The notes under the pieces: generated by a model | Databases searched by the model: none | Seen by the model: the letters and a program-made list of their open reading frames with translations, nothing else | Told to the model about the DNA's origin: nothing | Position numbers and translations under genes: made by a program | Shown: positions 37,201 to 44,800 of the stretch, piece after piece | How positions within the stretch are numbered: the stretch's first letter is position 1 | Layout: each line of letters starts with the position of its first letter | Source: Actinophytocola sp963729115 | GTDB lineage: Bacteria > Actinomycetota > Actinomycetes > Mycobacteriales > Pseudonocardiaceae | Length of the DNA: 64,000 nucleotides | Direction: 5' to 3' | Assembly (NCBI GenBank): GCA_963729115.1 | Contig: CAVSMR010000011.1 | Coordinates: forward strand, 496,001 to 560,000

Positions 37201-38468
37201 GGCGGCGACTCGAGGATCGCGTGCGCGTTGGTGCCGCCCATGCCGAACGAGCTGAGCCCGGCGATCAGCGGACCGTCGGCGGGCAGCGGCTCGTGGGCGG
37301 CGGCGATCCGGAACGGGCTCGAGTCCAGCTCCAGCTCCGGGTTGGGGCGACGGAAGTGCAGCGTGGGCACCAGCTCGCGGTGCCGCAGCTGGAGGGCGGT
37401 CTTGATCAGGCCGGCCACGCCCGCCGCCGCGCCGGTGTGACCGATGTTGCTCTTCACCGAGCCGAGCCGGCAGAAGCCGGTGCGGTCGGTGCTCTCCCGG
37501 AACGCCGCGGTGAGTGCGGCGACCTCGATCGGGTCGCCGACGCGCGTGCCGGTGCCGTGCGCCTCGACGTAGGAGATGTCGGCCGCCTCCACCCCGGCCA
37601 CCGCGTGCGCGAGCCCGATGACGTCGCGCTGGCCGGGCACCGACGGTGCCACGAAGCCGATCTTCTCGCCGCCGTCGTTGTTGATCGCCGTGCCGCGCAG
37701 CAACGCGATGACCCGGTCACCGTCGCGGAGCGCGTCCGCGAGCCGGCGCAGCACCACCACCCCGACGCCGTTGCTGGACACCGTGCCCGTGGCGTCCGCG
37801 TCGAACGGGCGGCAGTGGCCGTCCGCCGACATGATGTGGCCTTCCTGGTACAGGTGGCCGACCGCCTGCGGGGTCCACAGCGTGATGCCGCCGGCGAGGG
37901 CGGCGTCGCACTCGTGGTTGAGCAGGCTCGAGACCGCCAGGTGCACCGCGACGAGCGCCGTCGAGCACGCGGTCTGCACGCCGATCGCCGGCCCGCGCAG
38001 GCCGAGCTTGTAGGCCACCCGGCTCGCCAGGAAGTCCTTCTCGAACCCCAGCAGCCGGGTCATCGGGTCGTCGTAGCGGGACAGCACCGGGTTCGACATG
38101 TCCGAGCCCGCGAACACGCCGATCCAGCCGCCGAAGCGCCGCGGGTCGATGCCCGCGTCGTCCAGCGCCTGCGACGACGTCTCCAGGAACACCCGGTGCT
38201 GCGGGTCGGTGGCCGCCGCGTCCGCCGGGCTGTAGCCGAAGAACGCGTGGTCGAAGCGCTCCCCGCCGCCGAGCACGCCGCGCACCGGCACGTAGTCCGG
38301 GTGCCGCGCCTCCTCGGGCGGCACCCCGGCGGCGAGCAGCTCCGCCATGTCGAAGCGGCTGATGCCCTCGACCCCGGTCCGCAGGTTGTGCCAGTACTGC
38401 CGGGCATCGCGCGCACCGGGCAGCCGGCACGCCAGCCCGACGATCGCGATCGTGGACTCGGCGTCCAT
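31248..38468 (-). CDS. Hybrid PKS-NRPS, KS-AT-ACP-C-A-PCP-TE
   Basis: A 2406-residue terminal protein. KS at about 1-430 (Cys168 in TACSTAL, EAHGTGT, KSNIGHT). AT at about 515-830 (GHSVGEY, RAFHSPL; malonyl type). A segment at about 870-1050 shows no complete domain and no KR dinucleotide site, so the beta-keto group should stay. ACP about 1066 (ELGGHSLLATQ). C about 1125-1560 with HHIVSDGWS. A about 1575-2060, selectivity residues read by eye as DTDDMGYVDK, three acidic residues that suggest a basic amino acid. PCP about 2106. TE about 2170-2400 with GWSAGG. It adds malonate, then one amino acid, and releases the chain. ATG at 38468. Confidence 0.93.
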   Translation of the reverse strand: MDAESTIAIVGLACRLPGARDARQYWHNLRTGVEGISRFDMAELLAAGVPPEEARHPDYVPVRGVLGGGERFDHAFFGYSPADAAATDPQHRVFLETSSQALDDAGIDPRRFGGWIGVFAGSDMSNPVLSRYDDPMTRLLGFEKDFLASRVAYKLGLRGPAIGVQTACSTALVAVHLAVSSLLNHECDAALAGGITLWTPQAVGHLYQEGHIMSADGHCRPFDADATGTVSSNGVGVVVLRRLADALRDGDRVIALLRGTAINNDGGEKIGFVAPSVPGQRDVIGLAHAVAGVEAADISYVEAHGTGTRVGDPIEVAALTAAFRESTDRTGFCRLGSVKSNIGHTGAAAGVAGLIKTALQLRHRELVPTLHFRRPNPELELDSSPFRIAAAHEPLPADGPLIAGLSSFGMGGTNAHAILESPPESARGAAHRRPRVFCLSAATPAALDRMRTELADRVDDQVDGEPARLDDVAWTLATGRRRFPHRLAVVAEDHAGLADALRAGPPARRAAVAPPVAFLFPGQGSLRAGFGAGAYARLPVFRETFDELAGQARDRFGVELATVLRPDADPAWLRDTAHQQLGLFATGYALARQFQELGVRPAAMLGHSVGEYVAATVAGLWAPADALGLIHERGLAMRDTVPGRMVSTAAPAEVLAELLDGHADLALAVSGPRYSVLAGPPGTVDTVLSRLRAAGHEGRLLDTDRAFHSPLIRPAAQRLARAVAAVPAGPVNVPFLSNLTGGWADPARLAEPSYWADHLAGTVRLTECADALLAGSCRVFVELGPGQSMTRLLRAHPAWTDEHAAVALTGRAGDPDEVALLAALARLWEAGVETGEPAGDEDPHRVSLPPHPFAPNQHDRPLATTPPRTGAGHDVVVTIGAAPAGLVRALGSGTGTVRAVADVDGAVAAVAGAVSPAVVAGFDVTSGAASGALSRLAAGCGTTGVRLVLTGRGLTARQSAVDELRAAAPGYVSVFDLGDGEPPASLPESGDWGACHAWRDGHWWLLDEAARPAPAAAEEEADTGEAGDPHTAPRTDAETLVAGVWQDLLGVARVGVHDDFFELGGHSLLATQLAARLRAAFGTAVPIDTVLDNPTVATLAAALAEVAGEPAAAGIPRADRTGPLPLAVSQRRLWFLDQVDSRTAYSVPLVLRLGGALDVAALAAALTELVRRHEALRTVLPERDGEPVQLVRPAGPVPLPVVPVAGEPALDEALHADLLRPFDLAAGPLFRATLFRLGATAHVLSLCVHHIVSDGWSLDVLCTELAALYDTSLRGEPSPLPEPAIQYGDYAAWQAGRPRDDADLAYWRDRLAGAADLDLPTDRPRPRVQTYVGAVAVHPVPAELAERVRRLGQEHRATLYMTLLAGLQGLLHRYTTAEDICVGTPVAGRTRVELERVVGFFVNTLVLRTELDGRLSFAELLARVREVARGALAHQELPFDQLVEALNPPRDPSRNPFFQVMFNLLSGELDLSMSGLDVTQRQVDMAMAQVDLALDVLDQGGELEFRLEYNTDLFDSATAAAFLGHLERFLTAAAADPGAPIGELDLLSTVERDAVLAGPVAAVPDGTVLDEFERRVARTPDDTALVATGTTLTFAELNARANRLARLLRADGLGAGDRVALLLPRSAAVVTAILAVLKAGGAYVPLDPALPADRLAYVLGDAEPAAVLTTAGLAGALPPAAAPRIVLDDPATAGRLAGLDAADLADVRSGARQAAYLIYTSGSTGLPKAVVVEHRNLVNLYLEHRTTLFEPAAVRVGGRVHAAVTASFSFDTSWDELLWMIGGHVLHVIDEEVRADPDALVRYVTERRIDFLDITPSYAKPLLAAGLLAGDHRPAVLMLGGEAIDQQLWDELAAAPGVAAHNYYGPTETTVDALAAPVRAGVPVSLGTPVTNTRAHVLGPDLRPVPPGVAGELFLAGEGLARGYHRRPGLTAQRFLPDPFGGPGERMYRTGDLVRRAANGTLQYLGRTDQQVKVRGFRIELGEIDAVLAGHPDVAAAVTVARADRLAGYVVARAGATPDPAALRALAARALPAYMVPTAIQVIDRIPLTANGKLDRAALPEPEFAASAASRPPRTARERLLAGLFADVLGVGEVGADDSFFELGGHSLLATRLMARVRAEFGAGLGVRVLFEDPTPAGLATRLGDPGTGSGASGDFDVLLPIRARGSGAPLFCVPPRVGLCWCYGGLLAHVPDRPVYGLQSRGITRPDLLAADLDGIVTDLVEEIRRVCPDGPYHLLGWSAGGNIAHAIAARLEAAGARAGALVLLDPHLRLGDDPVRPGEAERSVIAETLARDLGIDLAGVPEAGRVEQLARGMDVPARLVEDLVTAALRTQEAILAAPPPRFGGRAVYLSALRNPWPSDVDEWRPLLGELVEHPIDCEHDEMTTPRALADIGPVVAAELKRADG

Positions 38469-38492
38469 CCGGGACTGTCCCCCTCCGTTTCG

Positions 38493-39890
38493 TCAGCGGG
38501 TGCGGTGGTGGGCGGTCAGTACCTCGAGGGTCGGCACGATGTCGTTCGGGCCGGGGGTCGCGAGCCACTCGTCGTACAGGTCGCGCGCACCCTCCTGATA
38601 GGACGGATCCTCGACGGACTGCTGCACCAGCTTGCGGATCTCCTCGACCGACTGGGTCTTGTGGTCCAGCCGCGCGCCCGCGCCCCGGTCGCTCACGAAC
38701 GTCGACGTCCAGGTGGCCTCGACCTTCTTGTCCGGCAACGAGTACTCGACCTCGCCGTCCTCGCCGACGGTGATCCCGATCCGCGCGGCCTCACCGGTGT
38801 CGAAGATCAGCTGCGGCACCTTCGCCGCGGTGGCCGCCGCGAGCGTGCCGATGCCGCCGTGGTGGATCAGCGCCGAGCAGCTCGGCAGCAGCTGGGGCAG
38901 CGGCACGTAGTGCACCGGGCGGACGTTGTCCGGGATGTGCGGCAGGCCGCCGAGCTGCCCTTCGCTCAACGTGGCGACGACCTCGATGTCCAGCTCGCCC
39001 ACCGCGTCCATCAGCATCGAGAGCCTGCTGAGCTCCGGGTTCCACTCGATCCCCGCCGACGTGTCGAACTGGGCGTCGTCCCGCACGTGCGAGCCGGACA
39101 TGGCCTGGCGGGTGGACACGCCGAGCGAGACCGCGACGCGCGGCCGCGACGGGCGCGTGCGCAGCCAGTCCGGCAGCGGGGCGGCGCCGGCGAACGGCAC
39201 GTAGCGGACCGGGACGGTGCGCGCACTCGTCGGCATCCGCAGGCCCGGCGCCACCATGTCCAGCGACCAGTGCCCGTACAGCAGCTCGTCGCCCATCTCG
39301 ACGCCGAACCGCTCGGCCACCGGCTGGATCATCGCGGCGAGCGGGTTCTCCTCGAGCCCCGCGGCGCGGACGCGGTGGCGCTTGGCGGCCAGCCGGTCCA
39401 GGCTCCACGCGTAGATGTCCGGGCCCAGCAAGAGCCGGGCCTGCGCGGCGCCGGCGGCCTTGGCGGCCACCGCGGCGATCGGGAACGTGGGGTCGTAGAT
39501 CACGAGGTCGGGCTGCCAGGTGCGGGCGAACGCGATCAGCTCACCGGCCTCCGGGCGGTCCAGGCGCAGGTAGTCGCCGCAGGGCAGCAACATGTACTGG
39601 TAGAAGATGTCCCACGCGTCGCGCTCGTGCGGCTGGACCTCCAGCGCGTGCGCGTACCGGTCGATCTCGTCGCCGCTGCTGGGGATCGCGGCGTCCGCGG
39701 TGAAGCGCGCCTCGATCGAGTCCGGCGCGCCCAGCGCGATCGGCGTGAGCCCGGCCGCGGCGATCGTGTCGGCCAGCCCGCGGTAGGTGGCCACGACGAC
39801 CTCGTGCCCCGCACTCTGCATCGCCCACGCCGTCGTGACGAGCGGGTACAGGTGCGCGTGCGCGGGATAGCAGGCGAACATGACGCGCAT
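38493..39890 (-). CDS. Glycosyltransferase, EryCIII/DesVII-like family 1
   Basis: A 465-residue GT-B glycosyltransferase of the kind that attaches deoxysugars to macrolides and peptides. The N-terminus MRVMFACYPAHAHLYPLV, the middle YVPFAGAAPLPDWL, RVAVSLGVSTRQ and the donor site LLPSCSALIHHGGIGT are typical. Members of this group often need a P450-like helper protein; none is in the window. I chose ATG at 39890, which has AAGGAG six bases upstream, over upstream in-frame codons. It lies 24 bases before the hybrid NRPS-PKS gene, so it is likely co-transcribed with it. Confidence 0.9.
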   Translation of the reverse strand: MRVMFACYPAHAHLYPLVTTAWAMQSAGHEVVVATYRGLADTIAAAGLTPIALGAPDSIEARFTADAAIPSSGDEIDRYAHALEVQPHERDAWDIFYQYMLLPCGDYLRLDRPEAGELIAFARTWQPDLVIYDPTFPIAAVAAKAAGAAQARLLLGPDIYAWSLDRLAAKRHRVRAAGLEENPLAAMIQPVAERFGVEMGDELLYGHWSLDMVAPGLRMPTSARTVPVRYVPFAGAAPLPDWLRTRPSRPRVAVSLGVSTRQAMSGSHVRDDAQFDTSAGIEWNPELSRLSMLMDAVGELDIEVVATLSEGQLGGLPHIPDNVRPVHYVPLPQLLPSCSALIHHGGIGTLAAATAAKVPQLIFDTGEAARIGITVGEDGEVEYSLPDKKVEATWTSTFVSDRGAGARLDHKTQSVEEIRKLVQQSVEDPSYQEGARDLYDEWLATPGPNDIVPTLEVLTAHHRTR

Positions 39891-39931
39891 GGGATCTCCT
39901 TGGGGCTTGTCGTGGCGACCGCGTTCCCATC

Positions 39932-40825
39932 TCATCGCCGGGGCGATGGTGGCCGCATCTCTGTCCGTGCGGACCCGCCCGCGCGGCGCGCGGTGAGCAG
40001 GTCCGAGAGCGCGTGGGCGAACTCCCACGGGTGCGTGACGAACCCGACGTGCCCGCCGGGGAAGTGCGTGACCGGCACGCCCAGCTGCTCGGCCAGGAAC
40101 GTGTTGGGCTCGTAGGGCGGATCCCCGCGCGACGCGTCACCGCCGCCGAGCACGAGCTGGTCGGGCACCGCCTTCAGCGCGACGATGTCGGGCTGGAACG
40201 CCGGGTACTCGCGAACCTCGCGCTCGAACCACAGCGTGTGGTTGGCCCGGATGCGCGCGAGCATGGCGGCGAGCTCGTCCGGCGGCAGCTGCGCGTCGTC
40301 GGGCGGGCGGGTCGTGCCGTGCATGCCCATGCGGTCACGGAACACGGCCATCGCGGCGGCCGGGCCGGTGTCGCGGTAGGTCCGGTACAGGCCGGCGTAG
40401 AAGTCCAGCCACTGCGCGGAGTCCGGCAGTACCGACGCGAGCGGCGGCTCGTGCACGACCGAGGTGGCCAGGTGGCCGGGATGGCGGGCGAGCAGCTCCA
40501 GGGCGACGATCGCGCCGGAGCTGCCGCCGAGCGCGTCCGCGGGACCGTCGGCCAGGTGCTCGATCAGCCGCCGGGCATCCTCCACATCGGACACCACGCG
40601 GTCCGTGCCGTCGTCCGGCGCGTCGAGGGGGCTGCGCGAGTACGCCCTCTTGTCGTAGGTGATCACCGTGTGCTGGGCGGACATCGCCGTCGCCAGCGGG
40701 GTGTACGGGCCGGCGTCGCCGTTGCCCGTGGGGATCAGCAGCAGCGCGGGCCCGCGGCCGCGCACCTCGTAGTGCAGGCTCGCCCCCGGCACGTCCAGCC
40801 GGCCGGTCACCGGGTCGTCGCTCAC
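39932..40825 (-). CDS. Alpha/beta hydrolase
   Basis: A 297-residue alpha/beta-hydrolase-fold protein. The oxyanion region is LLIPTGNGDAGPYTP, the nucleophile elbow is GGSSGA (Ser near residue 101) and the catalytic His lies in FPGGHVGFVTHP near the end. Such enzymes in clusters act as editing thioesterases, esterases or acyl-group removers, but this one has no feature that decides. The GTG at 40825 lies only seven bases after CATACT, a -10-like hexamer, so the transcript may be leaderless. The next gene starts 41 bases downstream. Confidence 0.8.
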   Translation of the reverse strand: MSDDPVTGRLDVPGASLHYEVRGRGPALLLIPTGNGDAGPYTPLATAMSAQHTVITYDKRAYSRSPLDAPDDGTDRVVSDVEDARRLIEHLADGPADALGGSSGAIVALELLARHPGHLATSVVHEPPLASVLPDSAQWLDFYAGLYRTYRDTGPAAAMAVFRDRMGMHGTTRPPDDAQLPPDELAAMLARIRANHTLWFEREVREYPAFQPDIVALKAVPDQLVLGGGDASRGDPPYEPNTFLAEQLGVPVTHFPGGHVGFVTHPWEFAHALSDLLTARRAGGSARTEMRPPSPRR

Positions 40826-40859
40826 GGACCCAGTATGTGCAGGAGGCCGTGCCGGGCGG

Positions 40860-40901
40860 CATCTCCGACCGTGCCGTGCGGGGTCGGCACGGTCGGAGAT
40901 G
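40860..40901. promoter_or_regulatory. Perfect 16-base inverted repeat in a divergent promoter gap
   Basis: CATCTCCGACCGTGCC (40860-40875) pairs perfectly with 40886-40901 across a 10-base loop. It sits between the hydrolase (leftward) and the methyltransferase (rightward), so a terminator role is unlikely. It could be a high-affinity operator, or an attenuator on the 5' leader of one transcript. Confidence 0.5.
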
Positions 40902-40933
40902 AGCGGCGCGGCGTCCTCGCCCAGCATGGACGC

Positions 40934-41764
40934 ATGGGTGCGGACGCCGCCGGAGCGGCCAACATCGGCAGACACTACGACGAGCGCTCCCCCATCGGCG
41001 ACGAGTTCCGCGACGGCCAGCTGCACATGTGGTACTGGTACGACCGCGCGGACGACGCCCCGCTGACCGAGGCCGTCGCCCGCATCACCCGTAAGGTCAC
41101 CGACACCCTGGGGCTGCGGCCCGGGGAGCACGTGCTCGACGCGGGCTGCGGGCCGGGCACGACCGCCCTGTCCATGGCCGAGCGGTTCGGCGTCCAGGTC
41201 ACCGGGATCACGGTCAGCCAGTTCGAAGTGGACAGAGCGAGCGAGCGGGCGCGGACCGCCGGCGCAGGCGCCGGCGAGCGGGTGCGGTTCGAGTACGGCG
41301 ACTTCATGGCGCTCGACCACCCGGACGGCACCTTCGACGCCGTGCTGGCGCTCGAGTCCCTGCAGAACGCGCCGGACCTGGGCCAGGTGCTCGGCGAGCT
41401 GTTCCGCGTGCTGCGCCCGGGCGGCCGGCTGTCGTTGTCGGACTTCAGCCTCGAGTCGATGAGCCACCCCGCCCGTATCGAGCGGTTCATGGAGACGCTC
41501 AAGCTGGACCGGCTGCCGAGCCTGCCCGAGTGGCTCGGGTACCTGCGCACGGCCGGCTTCGAGGTGGAGGAGTACACCCAGTGCGGGCCGCGGGTGCTCG
41601 GCCGCAAGGCCAAGTACGTGGAGGCCGCGCTCGCCCGCCGGCAGGAGATCGCCGACAGGGTCGGCGAGGCCGCGCTCAACCAGTTCGCCGAGCGCCACCA
41701 GGGGTTCTTCGCCCCGCGCAAGGGCCAGGTCGGCTACGTGGTCATCGCCGCGCGCAAACCGTAG
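40934..41764 (+). CDS. SAM-dependent methyltransferase (sterol/sarcosine-type)
   Basis: A 276-residue class I methyltransferase. Motif I is VLDAGCGPGTTALSMAE (about residue 70), followed by VTGITVSQFEVDRA, GDFMALDHPDGTFDAVLALESLQNAPD and VLRPGGRLSLSDF. This close set of motifs is typical of the UbiE/GSMT/sterol C-methyltransferase-like group that includes many antibiotic N-, O- and C-methyltransferases. It lies alone in plus orientation inside the minus-strand assembly-line region, bounded by an inverted repeat upstream and a strong hairpin downstream, so it is its own transcription unit. It could supply the methyl group the decayed domain in the first NRPS no longer provides; that is conjecture. 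Confidence 0.85.
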   Translation: MGADAAGAANIGRHYDERSPIGDEFRDGQLHMWYWYDRADDAPLTEAVARITRKVTDTLGLRPGEHVLDAGCGPGTTALSMAERFGVQVTGITVSQFEVDRASERARTAGAGAGERVRFEYGDFMALDHPDGTFDAVLALESLQNAPDLGQVLGELFRVLRPGGRLSLSDFSLESMSHPARIERFMETLKLDRLPSLPEWLGYLRTAGFEVEEYTQCGPRVLGRKAKYVEAALARRQEIADRVGEAALNQFAERHQGFFAPRKGQVGYVVIAARKP

Positions 41765-41774
41765 ACCGAGTACG

Positions 41775-41817
41775 ACACCGGGGCCGCACGTCCACTGTGG
41801 ACGTGCGGCCCCGGTGT
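41775..41817. terminator. Bidirectional 20-bp stem hairpin between convergent genes
   Basis: ACACCGGGGCCGCACGTCCA (41775-41794) pairs perfectly with 41798-41817 around the three-base loop CTG. It separates the rightward methyltransferase from the leftward large NRPS. No T tract follows, as is common in high-GC actinomycetes. The loop coincides with the recurring TCCACTGTGGA word (41791-41801). Confidence 0.8.
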
Positions 41818-41823
41818 GTCCGG

Positions 41824-44800
41824 TCAGCCCCGGCCCGGACGACGCACCGCCCGGCGAGCCCGAGCCGCCTGCGCCCGACCCGCCCGATCCCGCGCCTGCA
41901 CGCCACTCACCTCCCCCGCCTCCGCCGCCTCCGCCGGATCCGCACCCAGCGCCTTCGCGAGCGTGTGAACCGTCGGGTACTCGAACAGCTTCCGGATCGG
42001 CAGCGTCGTCGCCAGCTCCTCGCGCAGCCGGCTGTGCAGGCGGGCCAGCAGCAGCGAGTTGCCGCCGATGTCGAAGAAGTTGTCGTGCGCGCCCGGCGCG
42101 TCGATACCGAGCACCCCCGCCCACACGGCCGCGATCCGCCGCTCGAGGTCGGTCTCCGGGGCGGTCCACGGCGTGTGGCCCGCGAGGTCGTCGCGGCCGG
42201 GCCGGGGCAGCGCCTTCGTATCGACCTTGCCGCGCGAGTTCAGCGGCAGCTCCGTCAGCCACACGAGCGCGCCCGGCACCATGAACTCCGGCAGGCTCGA
42301 CGTCAGCCGCGCCAGCACCTCGTGGGTGTCCGCGGCCGCCGGGTCGCGCGCCACCAGGTAGCCGACGAGCGGCACCGGCTCGCCCGGGAAGTGGTGCACG
42401 ATCGCCTGCGCCACCAGCGGATCACCGCGCAGCGCCGCCTCGATCTCGGCCGGCTCGACCCGGTACCCGCGCACCTTCACCTGCCGGTCGAGGCGGCCGA
42501 GGAACTCGAGCGTCCCGCCGGGCAGCCAGCGGCCGCGGTCGCCGGTGCGGTACACCCGGCCCGGGTTGCCGTCCGGATCCGTGCCGGCGAACCGCTCGGC
42601 GGTCAGCTCCGGACGGTTCCAGTAGCCGTGCGCGACCGACGTGCCGCCGATGTGGATCTCGCCCTGGACACCGATCGGCACGCGGCGCCCGGCCGCGTCG
42701 AGGACGTACACGGCCGACCCCGCGTTGGGCCGCCCGATGCAGTTCAGCACGGTCGCCTCGGCCGGAGCCATCTCGTACAGGGTCGTGTTGTAGGTCTCCG
42801 TCGGGCCGTAGGAGTCGCAGATCCGGTAGCCGGTGTCCGCGGGCGGCAGCACGGTCAGCGCCGAGCCCCCGAAGATCATCCAGCGCAGGTCGGGCAGGTC
42901 CACCCGCTCGGCCCACATGACCTCCGACAGCGGGGTCGGCGTGCACAGCACCGTCACCCGCTGCGCGCCGAGCCAGGCCACGAGCTCGGGGGCGACCACG
43001 TCGGCCGCCTCGTAGGGCGCCAGCTCGGCCCCGGCGCACAACGCCTGCCAGATCTCCCATTCGGTGGTGTCGAACGCGACGCTGTGGATCCACGCGACCC
43101 GGTCGGCCGGGGTGACGTCGAACGCCTCGATGTGCCACTGGGTGGCCTGCGCGATGCTGCGGTGGCCGTACGCCACGCCCTTCGGCTGGCCGGTGGTGCC
43201 CGACGTGTAGAGGACGTAGGCGACCGACTCGGGGTCGGGGACCACGACCGGCACCGCACCGTCCACTGTGGATACCTCGGTCACGTCGACGACCGGGACT
43301 CCGGCGATGCTGGTGGGGGCGTCCGTCACGACCGCGCACGCGTCGAGATCGTCCAGGATGAACCGGACGCGCGCCTCGGGGTAGTCCGGCTCCAGCGGGC
43401 AGTACAGCATGCCCGCCCGCCACGCCGCGAGCATCGCCACGACGAGGTCCTCGCCGCGCGGCAGCAGCAACGCGACGGCCGGCCGCTCGCCCCGCGCGTG
43501 CGGGCGCAGCCGGGCCGCCAGGGCGGTCGCCCGCTCGTCGAGCTCGGCGTAGGTCCGCGCCCCGCGGCCGGACCGGATCGCGACCGCGTGGGGGTTCGCC
43601 GCGACCTGCCGGGCGAACAGCTCCGCCAGGGTCGTGACCGGCTTCGCCGGCGGGCCCTGCTCGAAGCCCGCCAGCTCGGCCAGCTCCGCCTCGTCGATCA
43701 GGTGCAGGTCGCGCACCGGCTCGTCGAGCACGTCCGCGCAGGTGCCGAGGAACCGCCCGAGCCAGTGCGCCATCCGCGCCACCTCGGCCCCGGTGAACCG
43801 GTCGCCGCGGTACATCACGGTGCCGCGCAGCTCGCCGCCGGACTCCTCGAAGCCGACGGTGATGCCGAACTTCCCGGCGTAGCCCGCGCCGTCGTGGTCC
43901 AGCGGCAGCGGCGCCAGCTCGACGCCGCCGAGTGCCGCGGGCGGCGCGTCGCCCGGGACGACGGCCAGCAGGTTGTCGATGTAGGGCGTCCAGCCCGGCC
44001 GCCGCGGGGGCCGCAGCCGGTCCACGATGTCCTCGAACGGAACCCACTGGTGCTCGAAGGCGTCGAGCACGCCGTCCCGCATCGCCGCCAGCAGCTCGCG
44101 CACGGTCGTCTCCGGCCCGCACGCCGAGCGCAGGGCGACGGTGTTCAGGCACGGCCCGAGCACGTCCGCGAACTCCTCGCGGTTGGCGACCGGGCACCCG
44201 AACGTGACGTCGTCCTGGCCGGTCCACCGGTGCAGCAGCGCGGCCAGGCCAGTGGCCACGACCATGAACCAGGACACGCCGTGCTCGGCCCGCAGGCCGC
44301 GCAGCCCGTCCAGCGCGCCGGCCGGGACGTCGACGGTGACCGCCCCGGGCGGGCGGGCGTGCACCGGCGGGGTCACCGCGGGGTAGGCCGGGGCACCCGC
44401 CAGCACCCGGGTCCAGTGCGCGACCTCCGCCTCCCCGGTCGCGGCCTGCCGCTGCGCCTGCGTGATCGCGAAGTCCCGGTACTGGCGGGCGCTCACCGCG
44501 GGCAGCATGGTCTCCAGCGGGGTCCGCGCCAGCTCGCCGGCCGGCTCGCCGATCTCCGCGAGCAGCCGGCCGAGCCACTCGGCCATGCGTGCCACGTCGG
44601 TCTCGGTGAACCGGTCGCCGCGGTAGGACAGCACCGCGCCGAGCTCGCCGCCGGTGTCCTCGAAGGTGACGGTCAGGCCGAACTTCGCCTCGTGCTGCCA
44701 GCGGTCGAGCGGCAGCTGCGTGACCGTGGCGTCGCCGAAGCGGGCCGCCTCCCCGCCGGTGGCGACCAGGTTGACCACGACGTCCAAGTACGGCGTGCGC

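Noticed and set aside
31326..40115. A plus-strand open frame of about 2900 codons opposite the hybrid NRPS-PKS
   Set aside because: It is antisense to a gene with complete KS, AT, C, A and TE motifs, is rich in Arg, Ala, Val and His as frames opposite high-GC genes are, and shows no domain.
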